A stretch of DNA of 64,000 nucleotides. Origin: Maribacter hydrothermalis. Lineage in GTDB: Bacteria > Bacteroidota > Bacteroidia > Flavobacteriales > Flavobacteriaceae. Under the pieces are notes generated by a model that was not told the origin of the DNA, ran no database searches, and saw nothing but the letters and a program-made list of their open reading frames with translations. Location: the NCBI RefSeq assembly GCF_001913155.1, contig NZ_CP018760.1, forward strand, positions 4,207,159-4,271,158, written 5' to 3'. Positions 17,972 to 26,804 of this stretch are shown here, piece after piece. Positions within the stretch are counted from its first letter, which is position 1. Every line of letters starts with the position of its first letter. The translations under genes and the position numbers were made by a program.

Positions 17972-19156
17972 ATGAAAAAAATTCTACTATTAAGTTTTAT
18001 AGGCTTGCTACTATCTTGTAGTGGAGTTAAGAAAACACAGGAAGCACTTAATTCTGGTAATTACATGGCTGCCATTAATAAGGCGGTTATGAATATTGCC
18101 GAAAATAAGACCAAAAAAAGTAATCAGACATACATTATTCTTCTTGAAGAAGGTTATCGTAAGAATACCGAAAGAGAATTACAGAATATTAAATTCCTAA
18201 AAAAGGATGGTAATGCTGCCAATTATGAAGAAATTTATGATGCCTATGGCCGTTTAAAGTCTATACAAGAACGTATACGTCCTTTATTACCTTTATATAT
18301 ACAAGATGAAAATAGAAAAGCACAATTCAATTTTAAAAATTATGACGATGATTTAATTGCTGCTAAGTCAAATCTTTCTGAATTTTTATATAACAAAGCA
18401 ACAACTTTACTTAAAGATGCTAATTATAAATTAGATTACAGAAATGCCTATAATGATCTTAAATATTTGGAAGAAATAAACCCAAATTATAAAGATGTTA
18501 CTTCAAAAATAGATGAAGCATATTTAAAGGGGTTGGATTATGTTATTGTTGAAATGACAAACAATACTGATAAAATAATACCTAAAAGACTAGAAGACGA
18601 GCTTTTAAACCTTAATACCTATGGTTTAAACTCTAACTGGACACAATATCATACCAACAGAATTCAAAATCAATTGTATGACTATCAAATGGAAGTTTCT
18701 TTTCAAGATATAAACATTTCTCCAGAACAGATTAACGAAAAACAAATTAGTAAGGAAAAGCAGATAAAAGATGGGTATACTTTTGTTGAAGACCGCAACG
18801 GAAATGTTGTTTCAGATAGCTTAGGAAATAGTATAAAAATTGATAAATTTAAAACTGTAAAATGTGATTTCTATCAATTTACACAATTTAAAAGTGCTCA
18901 AGTTACAGGCGTCGTAAATTTTATAGATTTAAAAAAGCAGCAAAAAATAAACCAATACCCGTTGACAAGTCAGTTTGTTTTTGAGCATATTTATGCCAAT
19001 TACGATGGAGACAAAAGAGCATTAGATAATGATTTAGTTTCGCTTTTACAATTAGCAAAAGTACCTTTTCCAAGTAATGAACAAATGGTCTATGATGCAG
19101 GCGAAGATTTAAAGAACAATTTAAAGCGTATTTTAAATAATCAAAGTTTTAATTAA
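17972..19156 (+). CDS. Hypothetical lipoprotein with helical repeats
   Basis: A 394-residue lipoprotein: signal with lipobox GLLLSCS (Cys 16), then helical segments that look TPR-like (ALNSGNYMAAINKAV, DYRNAYNDLKYLEEINPNYKDV) and a C-terminal half of mixed beta content. I do not know a named family. The protein probably faces the periplasm and may act as an envelope assembly or binding component. It stands alone between glyA (divergent) and the convergent ytxJ gene, and ends at a strong terminator. Base composition is like the neighbours. Confidence 0.75.
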   Translation: MKKILLLSFIGLLLSCSGVKKTQEALNSGNYMAAINKAVMNIAENKTKKSNQTYIILLEEGYRKNTERELQNIKFLKKDGNAANYEEIYDAYGRLKSIQERIRPLLPLYIQDENRKAQFNFKNYDDDLIAAKSNLSEFLYNKATTLLKDANYKLDYRNAYNDLKYLEEINPNYKDVTSKIDEAYLKGLDYVIVEMTNNTDKIIPKRLEDELLNLNTYGLNSNWTQYHTNRIQNQLYDYQMEVSFQDINISPEQINEKQISKEKQIKDGYTFVEDRNGNVVSDSLGNSIKIDKFKTVKCDFYQFTQFKSAQVTGVVNFIDLKKQQKINQYPLTSQFVFEHIYANYDGDKRALDNDLVSLLQLAKVPFPSNEQMVYDAGEDLKNNLKRILNNQSFN

Positions 19157-19160
19157 TTAG

Positions 19161-19187
19161 AAAGCCCCAAATAACGGGGCTTTTTTT
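19161..19187 (+). terminator. Rho-independent terminator
   Basis: AAAGCCCC (19161-19168) pairs with GGGGCTTT (19176-19183), loop 7, then T-run to 19187. It starts 4 bp after the lipoprotein stop codon. It overlaps the stop codon of the convergent ytxJ gene. Confidence 0.88.
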
Positions 19188-19581
19188 ATACATATTGCTC
19201 TAATTCGATATCTGATATTGCTCCATGAGAATCGTGCATTACCACTACCCCATTTTTAATGATCAAGAGTTGTGGAGACTGGTGCATTACTCCAAACTCA
19301 GATGCAACCGCATTAGAAACACCTCTATTTGCCAGTAAATCTAAAAAGTAAAAGTCCATTTGTCCATTTTCTAGGCTATAACTACTTTTAAACATATTTA
19401 ACACCATTCTACTAATTCCACAACTTGTAGAATGTTTAAAAATGACTTGCGCTCTAGTAATAGAATCCTTCTTAATTTCTTCAAATTGCTCCGCAGATGT
19501 TAAAGGCCTCCATGGAATACTATTATCTTCCTTACCCTTATCATTCTTCGCCCCTCCAAAAATTCCTCCAAATAATCCCAT
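19186..19581 (-). CDS. ytxJ: Bacillithiol-system thioredoxin-like protein YtxJ
   Basis: A 131-residue thioredoxin-fold protein of the YtxJ/DUF2847 family, linked by genome context to bacillithiol redox chemistry. The family block FKHSTSCGISRMVL carries the single active-site Cys, and EFGVMHQSPQLLIIKNG follows with its cis-Pro. A Gly-rich N-terminal segment (GLFGGIFGGAKNDKG) is a short extension. It suggests that the organism uses bacillithiol as low-molecular-weight thiol, though no bsh biosynthesis gene is in this window. It is near clpB, which fits a stress theme but is divergent. Confidence 0.9.
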   Translation of the reverse strand: MGLFGGIFGGAKNDKGKEDNSIPWRPLTSAEQFEEIKKDSITRAQVIFKHSTSCGISRMVLNMFKSSYSLENGQMDFYFLDLLANRGVSNAVASEFGVMHQSPQLLIIKNGVVVMHDSHGAISDIELEQYV

Positions 19582-19669
19582 AAATTCTTTAAATTAATAG
19601 TATAATTCAATTCATTACAACTGCCTATATGACAGTTATTTTTATTATATTAATGTCATTTTGTCTTGC

Positions 19670-19688
19670 AATCTTAAATGGTAAGATT
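19670..19688. promoter_or_regulatory. Inverted repeat upstream of clpB
   Basis: AATCTTA-AATGG-TAAGATT, a perfect 7-bp inverted repeat 49 bp before the clpB ATG. Position and symmetry fit a repressor operator. The regulator is unknown; it is not a CIRCE element. Confidence 0.35.
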
Positions 19689-19736
19689 ATTGAATTAACA
19701 CTGTCAAAAGTATTACAATAAACTAAAAATAAGAGA

Positions 19737-22337
19737 ATGAATATAAATAATTTCACCATAAAATCACAGGAGGCTATTCAACAAGCCCAACTGATTGCCC
19801 AAAATTTGGGGCATCAACAAATTGAAAATGAACATGTTTTTAAAGCGCTTACTGAAGTAGAAGAAAATGTTATGCCTTTCTTGCTTAAGAAATTAGGCAT
19901 TAACTTCTCTCTAATTCTTCAAATTTTAGAAAAAGAATTATTAACCTTCCCTAAAGTGGAAGGTGGAGACATACAATTTTCTAGAGAGGCAGGAAAAACG
20001 CTTAATGAAGCAAGTATTGTTGCTAAAAATATGGAAGATGAATATGTTTCCATTGAACACCTTTTTTTAGCCATCTTAAAATCGAAAAGTAAAATAGCCC
20101 AAATACTAAAGGATCAAGGTGCAACAGAAAAGCATTTAAATGCAGCTATAAAAGAACTTAGAAATGGCGATAAGGTTACTTCTCAAAGTGCAGAAGACAA
20201 CTATAATTCACTTGAAAAATATGCCAACAACCTAAATAAACTTGCTGATAGTGGTAAGTTAGACCCTGTAATTGGCAGAGACGAAGAAATTCGTAGAATA
20301 TTACAAATACTATCAAGACGAACCAAAAATAACCCAATTTTAGTAGGAGAGCCTGGCGTAGGTAAAACGGCTATTGTCGAAGGTTTGGCGCACAGAATTA
20401 TACAAGGTGATATTCCTGAAAACCTTAAAGATAAGGTCATTTATTCTTTGGACATGGGTGCATTAATTGCTGGTGCTAAATACAAAGGAGAATTTGAAGA
20501 ACGATTAAAAGCCGTTATTAAAGAGGTTGTTAGTGCAGATGGCAATATCATACTATTTATAGATGAAATACACACTTTAATAGGTGCCGGTGGCGGACAA
20601 GGAGCTATGGATGCCGCTAATATTCTTAAACCAGCTTTAGCAAGAGGCGAGTTAAGATCTATTGGTGCGACTACGCTTGATGAATACCAAAAATATTTTG
20701 AAAAAGATAAGGCATTAGAAAGAAGATTTCAAAAAGTAGTTGTTGATCAGCCAGATACTGAAAGTGCTATTTCTATCTTAAGAGGTATTAAAGATAAGTA
20801 CGAGGCACACCATAAGGTTCGTATTAAGGATGAAGCCGTAATTTCTGCGGTAGAATTATCTCAGCGATACATAACCAATAGATTTTTGCCGGACAAAGCT
20901 ATCGACCTAATGGACGAGGCGGCTTCTAAATTACGTATGGAAATAAATTCTAAGCCCGAAGAATTAGATGTTCTTGACCGTAAGATTATGCAAATAGAAA
21001 TTGAAATCGAGGCAATTAAAAGAGAAAATGATAAGCAAAAATTACAGGTCTTAAATTTAGACTTAGCCAATATCAAAGAAGAGAGAAATGAAATTTTTGC
21101 GCAATGGGAAAGTGAAAAATCTGTTGTTGACAACATTCAACAAACAAAGTTAGCTATTGAAAACTATAAAACTGAAGCTGAACGTGCCGAACGAAATGGA
21201 GAATACGGTAAAGTTGCCGAACTGCGATATGGGAAAATAAAGGAAGCTCAAGAAAGTTTAACTAAATTACAGAACAATTTAAGCGCTCAGCAACATGCAG
21301 GCACACTAATTAAAGAAGAAGTTACTAGTGATGATATAGCAGAAGTAGTTGCAAAATGGACGGGTATACCAGTTACAAAAATGCTACAAAGCGAACGCGA
21401 AAAATTATTGAAACTTGAAAGTGTACTCCATAGGCGTGTTGTTGGTCAAGAAGAAGCCATTGAAGCTGTTTCCGATGCTATTAGAAGAAGTAGAGCCGGA
21501 TTACAAGATTCCAAAAAGCCCATTGGCTCCTTCCTATTTTTAGGTACAACTGGAGTAGGTAAAACAGAATTAGCTAAAACCTTGGCATCTTATTTATTTG
21601 ATGATGAGAATGCAATGACCAGAATTGACATGAGCGAATACCAAGAAAGGCATTCGGTAAGCAGATTGGTGGGAGCACCTCCAGGGTATGTTGGTTATGA
21701 TGAAGGAGGACAATTAACCGAAGCGGTTAGAAGACGTCCGTACTCTGTTGTTTTGTTAGATGAAATTGAAAAGGCACACCCAGATACTTTTAATATTCTT
21801 CTGCAAGTTTTAGACGAAGGCAGATTAACGGATAACAAGGGTCGTGTTGCGGATTTTAAGAATACGATCATCATCATGACCAGTAATATGGGAAGTGATA
21901 TCATTCAAGATACTTTTGAAAATGCCGTAGATGTTTACAGTGCAACTGAAGCTGCAAGGATTGAAGTACTAGGTTTATTAAAGAAAACAGTAAGACCAGA
22001 ATTTATAAATAGAATTGATGACATTGTTATGTTTACTCCTTTAACCAAAGACAACATCAAAGAAATCGTAAAACTTCAAATTCAAAGTTTAAAGAAAATG
22101 TTAGACAATCAACAAATTACTTTGGATGCCACTGAAGAAGCTATCGATTATTTGGCAGAGAAAGGTTATGATCCGCAATTTGGTGCAAGACCTGTAAAAA
22201 GAACTATCCAGAAAGAAGTTCTGAACAATATGTCCAAAGCATTATTGAGCGGTGAAATTAAAGCTGATAGTGTTGTTTTACTAGATGCCTTTGACAATAA
22301 TTTAGTGTTTCGAAATCAGGAAGATATTATGGCATAA
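19737..22337 (+). CDS. clpB: ATP-dependent disaggregase ClpB
   Basis: Hexameric AAA+ chaperone that pulls proteins out of aggregates together with DnaK. 866 residues, full length. N-terminal Clp-N domain (1-145), NBD1 with Walker A GEPGVGKT (about 207-214) and LFIDEIHTLIG, the ClpB-specific coiled-coil middle domain (about 410-530), NBD2 with GTTGVGKT, and a C-terminal D2-small domain (YDPQFGARPVKR). The middle domain separates it from ClpA/ClpC. Monocistronic, with an inverted repeat upstream and a strong terminator downstream. Heat/stress induction is expected but no known heat-shock promoter is evident. Confidence 0.97.
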   Translation: MNINNFTIKSQEAIQQAQLIAQNLGHQQIENEHVFKALTEVEENVMPFLLKKLGINFSLILQILEKELLTFPKVEGGDIQFSREAGKTLNEASIVAKNMEDEYVSIEHLFLAILKSKSKIAQILKDQGATEKHLNAAIKELRNGDKVTSQSAEDNYNSLEKYANNLNKLADSGKLDPVIGRDEEIRRILQILSRRTKNNPILVGEPGVGKTAIVEGLAHRIIQGDIPENLKDKVIYSLDMGALIAGAKYKGEFEERLKAVIKEVVSADGNIILFIDEIHTLIGAGGGQGAMDAANILKPALARGELRSIGATTLDEYQKYFEKDKALERRFQKVVVDQPDTESAISILRGIKDKYEAHHKVRIKDEAVISAVELSQRYITNRFLPDKAIDLMDEAASKLRMEINSKPEELDVLDRKIMQIEIEIEAIKRENDKQKLQVLNLDLANIKEERNEIFAQWESEKSVVDNIQQTKLAIENYKTEAERAERNGEYGKVAELRYGKIKEAQESLTKLQNNLSAQQHAGTLIKEEVTSDDIAEVVAKWTGIPVTKMLQSEREKLLKLESVLHRRVVGQEEAIEAVSDAIRRSRAGLQDSKKPIGSFLFLGTTGVGKTELAKTLASYLFDDENAMTRIDMSEYQERHSVSRLVGAPPGYVGYDEGGQLTEAVRRRPYSVVLLDEIEKAHPDTFNILLQVLDEGRLTDNKGRVADFKNTIIIMTSNMGSDIIQDTFENAVDVYSATEAARIEVLGLLKKTVRPEFINRIDDIVMFTPLTKDNIKEIVKLQIQSLKKMLDNQQITLDATEEAIDYLAEKGYDPQFGARPVKRTIQKEVLNNMSKALLSGEIKADSVVLLDAFDNNLVFRNQEDIMA

Positions 22338-22353
22338 AACCGTAAAAAGGTAG

Positions 22354-22391
22354 AAAAGCGTTCTTAATTACATTTAGAACGCTTTTTTTTA
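22354..22391 (+). terminator. clpB terminator
   Basis: AAAAGCGTTCT (22354-22364) pairs with AGAACGCTTTT (22376-22386), 11-nt loop, then T-run. 16 bp after the clpB stop. Confidence 0.88.
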
Positions 22392-22447
22392 TCAACAATA
22401 TATACCATGCAGTATAGATTTTTTATATTCGCATAAAACAGTCCTAT

Positions 22448-23041
22448 ATGTCAACCAAAGCCGAAAGAACAACCGCATTCATTATAGAGACTGTAGCACC
22501 CGTTTTCAACAAACATGGTTATGTTGGTACTAGCATGAGTGACTTAACTAATGCTACCAACCTAACAAAAGGTGCTCTTTATGGTAATTTTGAAAATAAA
22601 GAGGCATTAGCTCTTTCCGCATTTGAGTTTAATAGAAATCTGCTTTTAACCGCAATTGACGAACATTTGTCCATAGATGGCAATGCCATCAATAAGATTA
22701 ATAACCTTATAGAGTTTTACAAAAAGTACGATGTTTTTACCTTAAACATGGGAGGTTGCCCAATTTTAAATGTTGGAATTGACGCACAACATAATAATCG
22801 CTTATTGGCTGCAGCTGCTAAAGAAACTATAAAAGATATAGAAGGAAAAATTGCCCTAGTTTTTGAAAGTGGAATCAATAATGGTGAGTTTAAACTACCG
22901 GTATCTCCTTTACAATTTTCAAAACAACTATTTACTATAATACAAGGTGCTATTGCAATGGCTACCCTAACAAAAGACCGCAAATACTTATTAAACACAG
23001 TTACCTACCTAGATGTTCTAATTAAAAGAGAATTAAAATAA
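22448..23041 (+). CDS. TetR/AcrR family transcription regulator
   Basis: A 197-residue one-component regulator. The N-terminal 60 residues are a TetR HTH: GYVGTSMSDLTNATNLTKGALYGNFENKEAL is the classic helix-turn-helix block. The C-terminal ligand domain is of the TetR_C type (GGCPILNVGIDA). Ligand and targets are unknown. It is monocistronic after the clpB terminator and convergent with the PorP-like gene, so no obvious divergent target is next to it. Usual length for the family. Confidence 0.9.
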   Translation: MSTKAERTTAFIIETVAPVFNKHGYVGTSMSDLTNATNLTKGALYGNFENKEALALSAFEFNRNLLLTAIDEHLSIDGNAINKINNLIEFYKKYDVFTLNMGGCPILNVGIDAQHNNRLLAAAAKETIKDIEGKIALVFESGINNGEFKLPVSPLQFSKQLFTIIQGAIAMATLTKDRKYLLNTVTYLDVLIKRELK

Positions 23042-23189
23042 ACAACCTCCATTAGTAATAATTAAGTTATATCAAATCACCAATTTAATTTAATATTCAA
23101 TATATAATATCCTTTTAAAAAGAGGAATGATTTTGTTTTTACTTACAATTAAACCACCCTCACTTAAGATTTAATCTCCTAATTGTCAA

Positions 23190-24851
23190 TTACTCTCCGG
23201 TAACTCTAAATATCCAAATCTTCTCGTTGTATTTACCGTTTAATCCAGAGTCTCTTGCTTCTCTCGCTTCTTTAATAGAAGTAAACTTAGCTAAATACAC
23301 ATAGTTATATTTGTTCAATTCTCTGTAGAATGATTTGGCATCAATACCTTTTTTCTTCATGTCGATCATAAATGCATCAAAGTATTTTTTAGTCCCAAAT
23401 ACATTTGCGATCAAATAATATCCAGGAGACAAAGCTCCTTCTTTTGCAACTTCCTCATATCTTTCTCCTGCCTTCGGTTTTACAACTTCATTCTTTAAAG
23501 CTAACTCCGCTTGTTTTCTCTCCGCTTCTGCCAAAGCTGCTTCACTTTCTGCTATTGAATCTTTTCTTTGTTGTTGAAGCAGCGCCACAGCTTCCGCTTC
23601 TTTACTTATAACTAAAGCTATAGAATCTTGTTTTCTTTGTTGTTCTAATGCTTTAGTCGCTGCTAATGCCTTTTCTGCATTTGCGTTTTCTATAGAATCA
23701 CGTTTGCGCTTTATATCTCTTTTAGATTCTTTAATTGCAACATCGGCCTGCTTAGCTGCAATATCCAATGAGTCTTTTACTCTTTTAGCGTCAAGTTGCG
23801 CCAATCGTTCTTGTTTTTTTATTTCGCGTTCTAGTGCTAGTTTCTCAGCTTTCGATAGCTCCTCAGCTAGTGATTCTTTTTCAAGTAATTCTTCTTCTTT
23901 TTTATTCTCCTCAGCTGCAATTAATTGTTCTTCTAGCTTTTCTTCAGGTGTTTCTAATTTTCCTATTTTATATGAGGTTACTAATTCAAAAGATGGGTCC
24001 ATTCCCTTCACATTGGAACTTGTACCTACTTCTACCAATGCCCCAATAGATAATCGTTTAAAGAAACGACCACCTATACCTCCAGATATTCCATAAAAGC
24101 TATTGTAACCTGCCTGAGCCCAATATTTATTCGTAGTCAGTAATGTTGTTAGCCCAACTTGATTATCTAAGCCGGGTATTGTTTTATAATATATTGATGG
24201 TCTCAATATTGAACTTTCATCTGTGCTAAGTACTGAGACAGGAAAATCATAACTTGCCAATGCTAAAAACATACGATCATCAGGGCTGGTATTACGTTCA
24301 TTTGTACTGAAATTATAATCGAACAAATTTTCCGATACCAAACCTAAATTAAATCTATCGACACTAAGATTAATTCCTGGAGCCATTTGAATGATAAAAT
24401 CATTAGGAATTGATGTTTGTATTGGATTAGGAATAAAAAAACGTTCATCAGCTAATTTTTGTTGATAAGCAAATAAATTAAGCCCAACCCCGAAAAATAC
24501 ATTTTCACTTAATTCTATATTATAGGCATAGTTTACTGCTGCACCTGTATTTAAAAAAACACCGGTATTATGTTGAAAAAAACCAACACCTGCTGAAGAA
24601 ACCTCATTTAACCTAGTAGTGTAATTAAAAAATAATGAAGTAGGGTCTGCGTCATATATCTGCCATTGCCACCTAGCCCAAAGTGCCACGGAAGAAGGGT
24701 TATTACGATTTAAACTATATGAAGGATTAATTAAGCTGCTGTTGTATTCAGTAAGGTTCTGTTGCCTAAAATCAACAGGAAGCACAACTTCCTGAGCCTT
24801 AATACCTAGAACTACAAATCCAATAAGAAGTGCCCCACAAAATTTTTTCAT
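23190..24851 (-). CDS. PorP/SprF-like outer membrane protein fused to coiled coil and SPOR-like tail
   Basis: A 553-residue envelope protein. Signal peptide to about residue 20, then a PorP/SprF-type beta-barrel region (about 22-285: NPSYSLNRNNPS, AGVGFFQHNTG, SGGIGGRFF). Next comes a long highly charged Lys/Glu/Ala region (about 290-460) predicted as a coiled coil, and finally a roughly 85-residue domain with SPOR-like character (YYLIANVFGTKKYFDAFMID). SprF-family proteins help export or anchor gliding and surface proteins through the type IX system. The start is ATG 24851; a TTG six bases upstream is less likely. It has no giant adhesin gene beside it, which SprF proteins usually have. Confidence 0.85.
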   Translation of the reverse strand: MKKFCGALLIGFVVLGIKAQEVVLPVDFRQQNLTEYNSSLINPSYSLNRNNPSSVALWARWQWQIYDADPTSLFFNYTTRLNEVSSAGVGFFQHNTGVFLNTGAAVNYAYNIELSENVFFGVGLNLFAYQQKLADERFFIPNPIQTSIPNDFIIQMAPGINLSVDRFNLGLVSENLFDYNFSTNERNTSPDDRMFLALASYDFPVSVLSTDESSILRPSIYYKTIPGLDNQVGLTTLLTTNKYWAQAGYNSFYGISGGIGGRFFKRLSIGALVEVGTSSNVKGMDPSFELVTSYKIGKLETPEEKLEEQLIAAEENKKEEELLEKESLAEELSKAEKLALEREIKKQERLAQLDAKRVKDSLDIAAKQADVAIKESKRDIKRKRDSIENANAEKALAATKALEQQRKQDSIALVISKEAEAVALLQQQRKDSIAESEAALAEAERKQAELALKNEVVKPKAGERYEEVAKEGALSPGYYLIANVFGTKKYFDAFMIDMKKKGIDAKSFYRELNKYNYVYLAKFTSIKEAREARDSGLNGKYNEKIWIFRVTGE

Positions 24852-24935
24852 ATGCAAAAAAACAAAAAATAGACTATTTATAGTACTATTTTAAAGTAAT
24901 TTTAGTTATTAAATTAATACAACTAACAATTTTTC

Positions 24936-25478
24936 ATGAAAGCTATCAAATTTGTTCTTTTTATTCTGCTCTCCATTAGTCTTTCTTGTAAAGAAGAGCA
25001 CCCAATAGGCACCGCAACAGATCAAACATCTATTTCTACATTTTATCTGATAAGACATGCCGAAAAAGATAGAAGTAACCCCAATGACAACGACCCTGAG
25101 TTAAACCAAAAAGGTTTAGGCAGAGCTATGCATTGGGCCGAAATATTGATTGATGTTGAGTTAGATGCCATTTATTCAACCGACTACAATAGAACTTCAA
25201 TGACTGCAGCACCTACATCTGTTAAAAAGAATATAGATGTGCAATATTATGACCCAAGTACTATAGATATAACTCAATTTAAAGCGGATAATGTAGATAA
25301 AAAAGTTTTAATTGTTGGGCATAGTAATACTACACCAGAATTTGTAAATAAATTAATAGGTGAAGAAAAATATTCTTCAATTGATGATGGTGAAAATGGT
25401 ACATTATTTATAGTACAAGTAGTGAATAATATACCAACAGTGAATAAGCTTATTTTTAACTGTAATTGTCCTGATTAA
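24936..25478 (+). CDS. Histidine phosphatase superfamily lipoprotein
   Basis: A 180-residue lipoprotein (lipobox LSISLSCKEE, Cys about 18). The body has the histidine-phosphatase signature FYLIRHAEK near residue 38, with the phospho-accepting His, and the second catalytic His in VLIVGHSNTTPEF. A SixA/phosphoglycerate-mutase-like fold is expected. Length is short for the superfamily but typical of SixA types. Being exported, it probably hydrolyses an extracytoplasmic phosphoester; the substrate is unknown. Divergent from the PorP-like gene with a short intergenic region. Confidence 0.85.
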   Translation: MKAIKFVLFILLSISLSCKEEHPIGTATDQTSISTFYLIRHAEKDRSNPNDNDPELNQKGLGRAMHWAEILIDVELDAIYSTDYNRTSMTAAPTSVKKNIDVQYYDPSTIDITQFKADNVDKKVLIVGHSNTTPEFVNKLIGEEKYSSIDDGENGTLFIVQVVNNIPTVNKLIFNCNCPD

Positions 25479-25521
25479 TTTATAGCTGTTAAAATTTCGT
25501 TTTGCAATTATTTTTAAAAGT

Positions 25522-25553
25522 TTGACACATTCATTGAATTGTGCTTACTTTTG
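25522..25553 (+). promoter_or_regulatory. smpB promoter
   Basis: TTG (25522-25524), 21-bp spacer, TACTTTTG (25546-25553), a full TAnnTTTG match. The smpB ATG begins 6 bp after the box, so the transcript is expected to start at or next to the start codon. Confidence 0.65.
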
Positions 25554-25559
25554 TTGTCA

Positions 25560-26021
25560 ATGCAAAATACCATCAACATAAAGAATAAAAGGGCTCGTTT
25601 CGAATATGAGCTAATGGATAAATTTACGGCCGGCATAGTCTTAGCTGGGACTGAAATTAAAGCCATACGAGAAGGTCGTGCATCTATATCCGAGAGTTTC
25701 TGCGAGTTTAATGATAGGGATGAACTGTTTGTAATAAATATGCAAATTGACGAATATTCACATGCATCTCATTTTAATCACAAACCAAAAGCCGAAAGAA
25801 AATTACTTTTGCAAAGAAGAGAATTAAAGAAGTTAAGTAAAGAGGTTAAAGCATCTGGACTAACTATTGTTCCATTACGTGTATTTTTAAACGAAAGAGG
25901 ACTTGCCAAAATGCAAATTGCATTGGCCAAGGGTAAAAAACTCTACGATAAAAGGGAAACAATGAAGGATCGTGATAATAAACGCGATCTTGACCGAATA
26001 AAAAAGAGCTTTAATAACTAG
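25560..26021 (+). CDS. smpB: SsrA-binding protein
   Basis: Binds tmRNA and brings it to stalled ribosomes for trans-translation. 153 residues from ATG 25560. Landmarks: NKRARFEYELMDKFTAGIVL, GTEIKAIREGRASISESFC and the C-terminal tail KKLYDKRETMKDRDNKRD that occupies the mRNA channel. The reading frame is open to 25539, but a full promoter -7 box (25546-25553) lies in that stretch, so the longer form is unlikely. The message is probably leaderless. It overlaps the convergent pcm gene by 4 bp. No tmRNA gene is visible here. Confidence 0.96.
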   Translation: MQNTINIKNKRARFEYELMDKFTAGIVLAGTEIKAIREGRASISESFCEFNDRDELFVINMQIDEYSHASHFNHKPKAERKLLLQRRELKKLSKEVKASGLTIVPLRVFLNERGLAKMQIALAKGKKLYDKRETMKDRDNKRDLDRIKKSFNN

Positions 26022-26659
26022 TTCTTATTTTCTAACAAGGGCACAAATCTAAAAGAACCGTACTCGGTCTTTGAAAATTCCATATTTGCGGTGCGCACAA
26101 AAAGTGTCATAATTTGTTCTTCAAATCCTATTGGAATTACGAGTCTTCCACCAACTTTTAATTGCGAAAGCAAGGCCTTTGGCACTTCAGGTGCTCCTGC
26201 AGTAACAATAATACGATCAAAAGGTGCTTGTTCCGGCAAACCCTTATAACCATCTCCAAAAATAAGCTTCTTAGGTCTGTAGCCCATTTTCTTAAAAAAA
26301 ATATTGGTCTTTTTGAACAACTCTAATTGACGTTCAATAGAATAAACCTTAACCTTTAAATTTAAAAGAATTGCAGTTTGGTATCCGCTACCCGTTCCAA
26401 TTTCCAAAACTTTATGACCCTCCTCTAATTGTAATAATTCGGTCTGAAATGCTACAGTGTATGGGTGGGAAATAGTTTGATTCGCAGCAATTGGAAATGC
26501 TTTATTTTGATACGCATGGCCTTCAAAACTGCTGTCCATAAATAAATGCCTTGGGATTTCACGAACGGCGTCAAGCACCTTTTTATCAGCAATACCCTTA
26601 TCTATAAGTATTTGTGCTAAATGGTTTCGCATGCCGCGATGCTTAAAAGTATCTTTCAA
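26018..26659 (-). CDS. pcm: Protein-L-isoaspartate O-methyltransferase
   Basis: SAM-dependent repair enzyme that methylates L-isoaspartyl residues in damaged proteins. 213 residues. The SAM-binding motif VLEIGTGSGYQTAIL and the family block PRHLFMD...AYQNKAFPI are present, with the post-I motif IERQLELFKK. Cytoplasmic. The gene is tail-to-tail with smpB with a 4-bp overlap. It is a member of the usual bacterial type; no sign of truncation. Confidence 0.95.
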   Translation of the reverse strand: MKDTFKHRGMRNHLAQILIDKGIADKKVLDAVREIPRHLFMDSSFEGHAYQNKAFPIAANQTISHPYTVAFQTELLQLEEGHKVLEIGTGSGYQTAILLNLKVKVYSIERQLELFKKTNIFFKKMGYRPKKLIFGDGYKGLPEQAPFDRIIVTAGAPEVPKALLSQLKVGGRLVIPIGFEEQIMTLFVRTANMEFSKTEYGSFRFVPLLENKN

Positions 26660-26781
26660 TGGTAGTCGGTTTGACTTTCAAAGTTAGTAAAGTTTTTTAA
26701 CCATGGAAGACCTATGGAAAACTTAAATTAATAATTCTTAAAATTGAAATAACCCATAGGATAAAACTACCTAACTATGTG

Positions 26782-26789
26782 TATTTTTG
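26782..26789 (+). promoter_or_regulatory. Candidate -7 box of the Gfo/Idh gene run
   Basis: TATTTTTG, full TAnnTTTG match, 16 bp before ATG 26805. It overlaps an in-frame TTG at 26787 and argues against that TTG as start. Confidence 0.5.
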
Positions 26790-26804
26790 AACAAAACGAA
26801 ACAA

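Noticed and set aside
23600..24000. Ser/Phe-rich open frames on the plus strand opposite the PorP-like coiled coil
   Set aside because: They arise from the reverse complement of Lys/Glu-rich codons; no start signals or family similarity.
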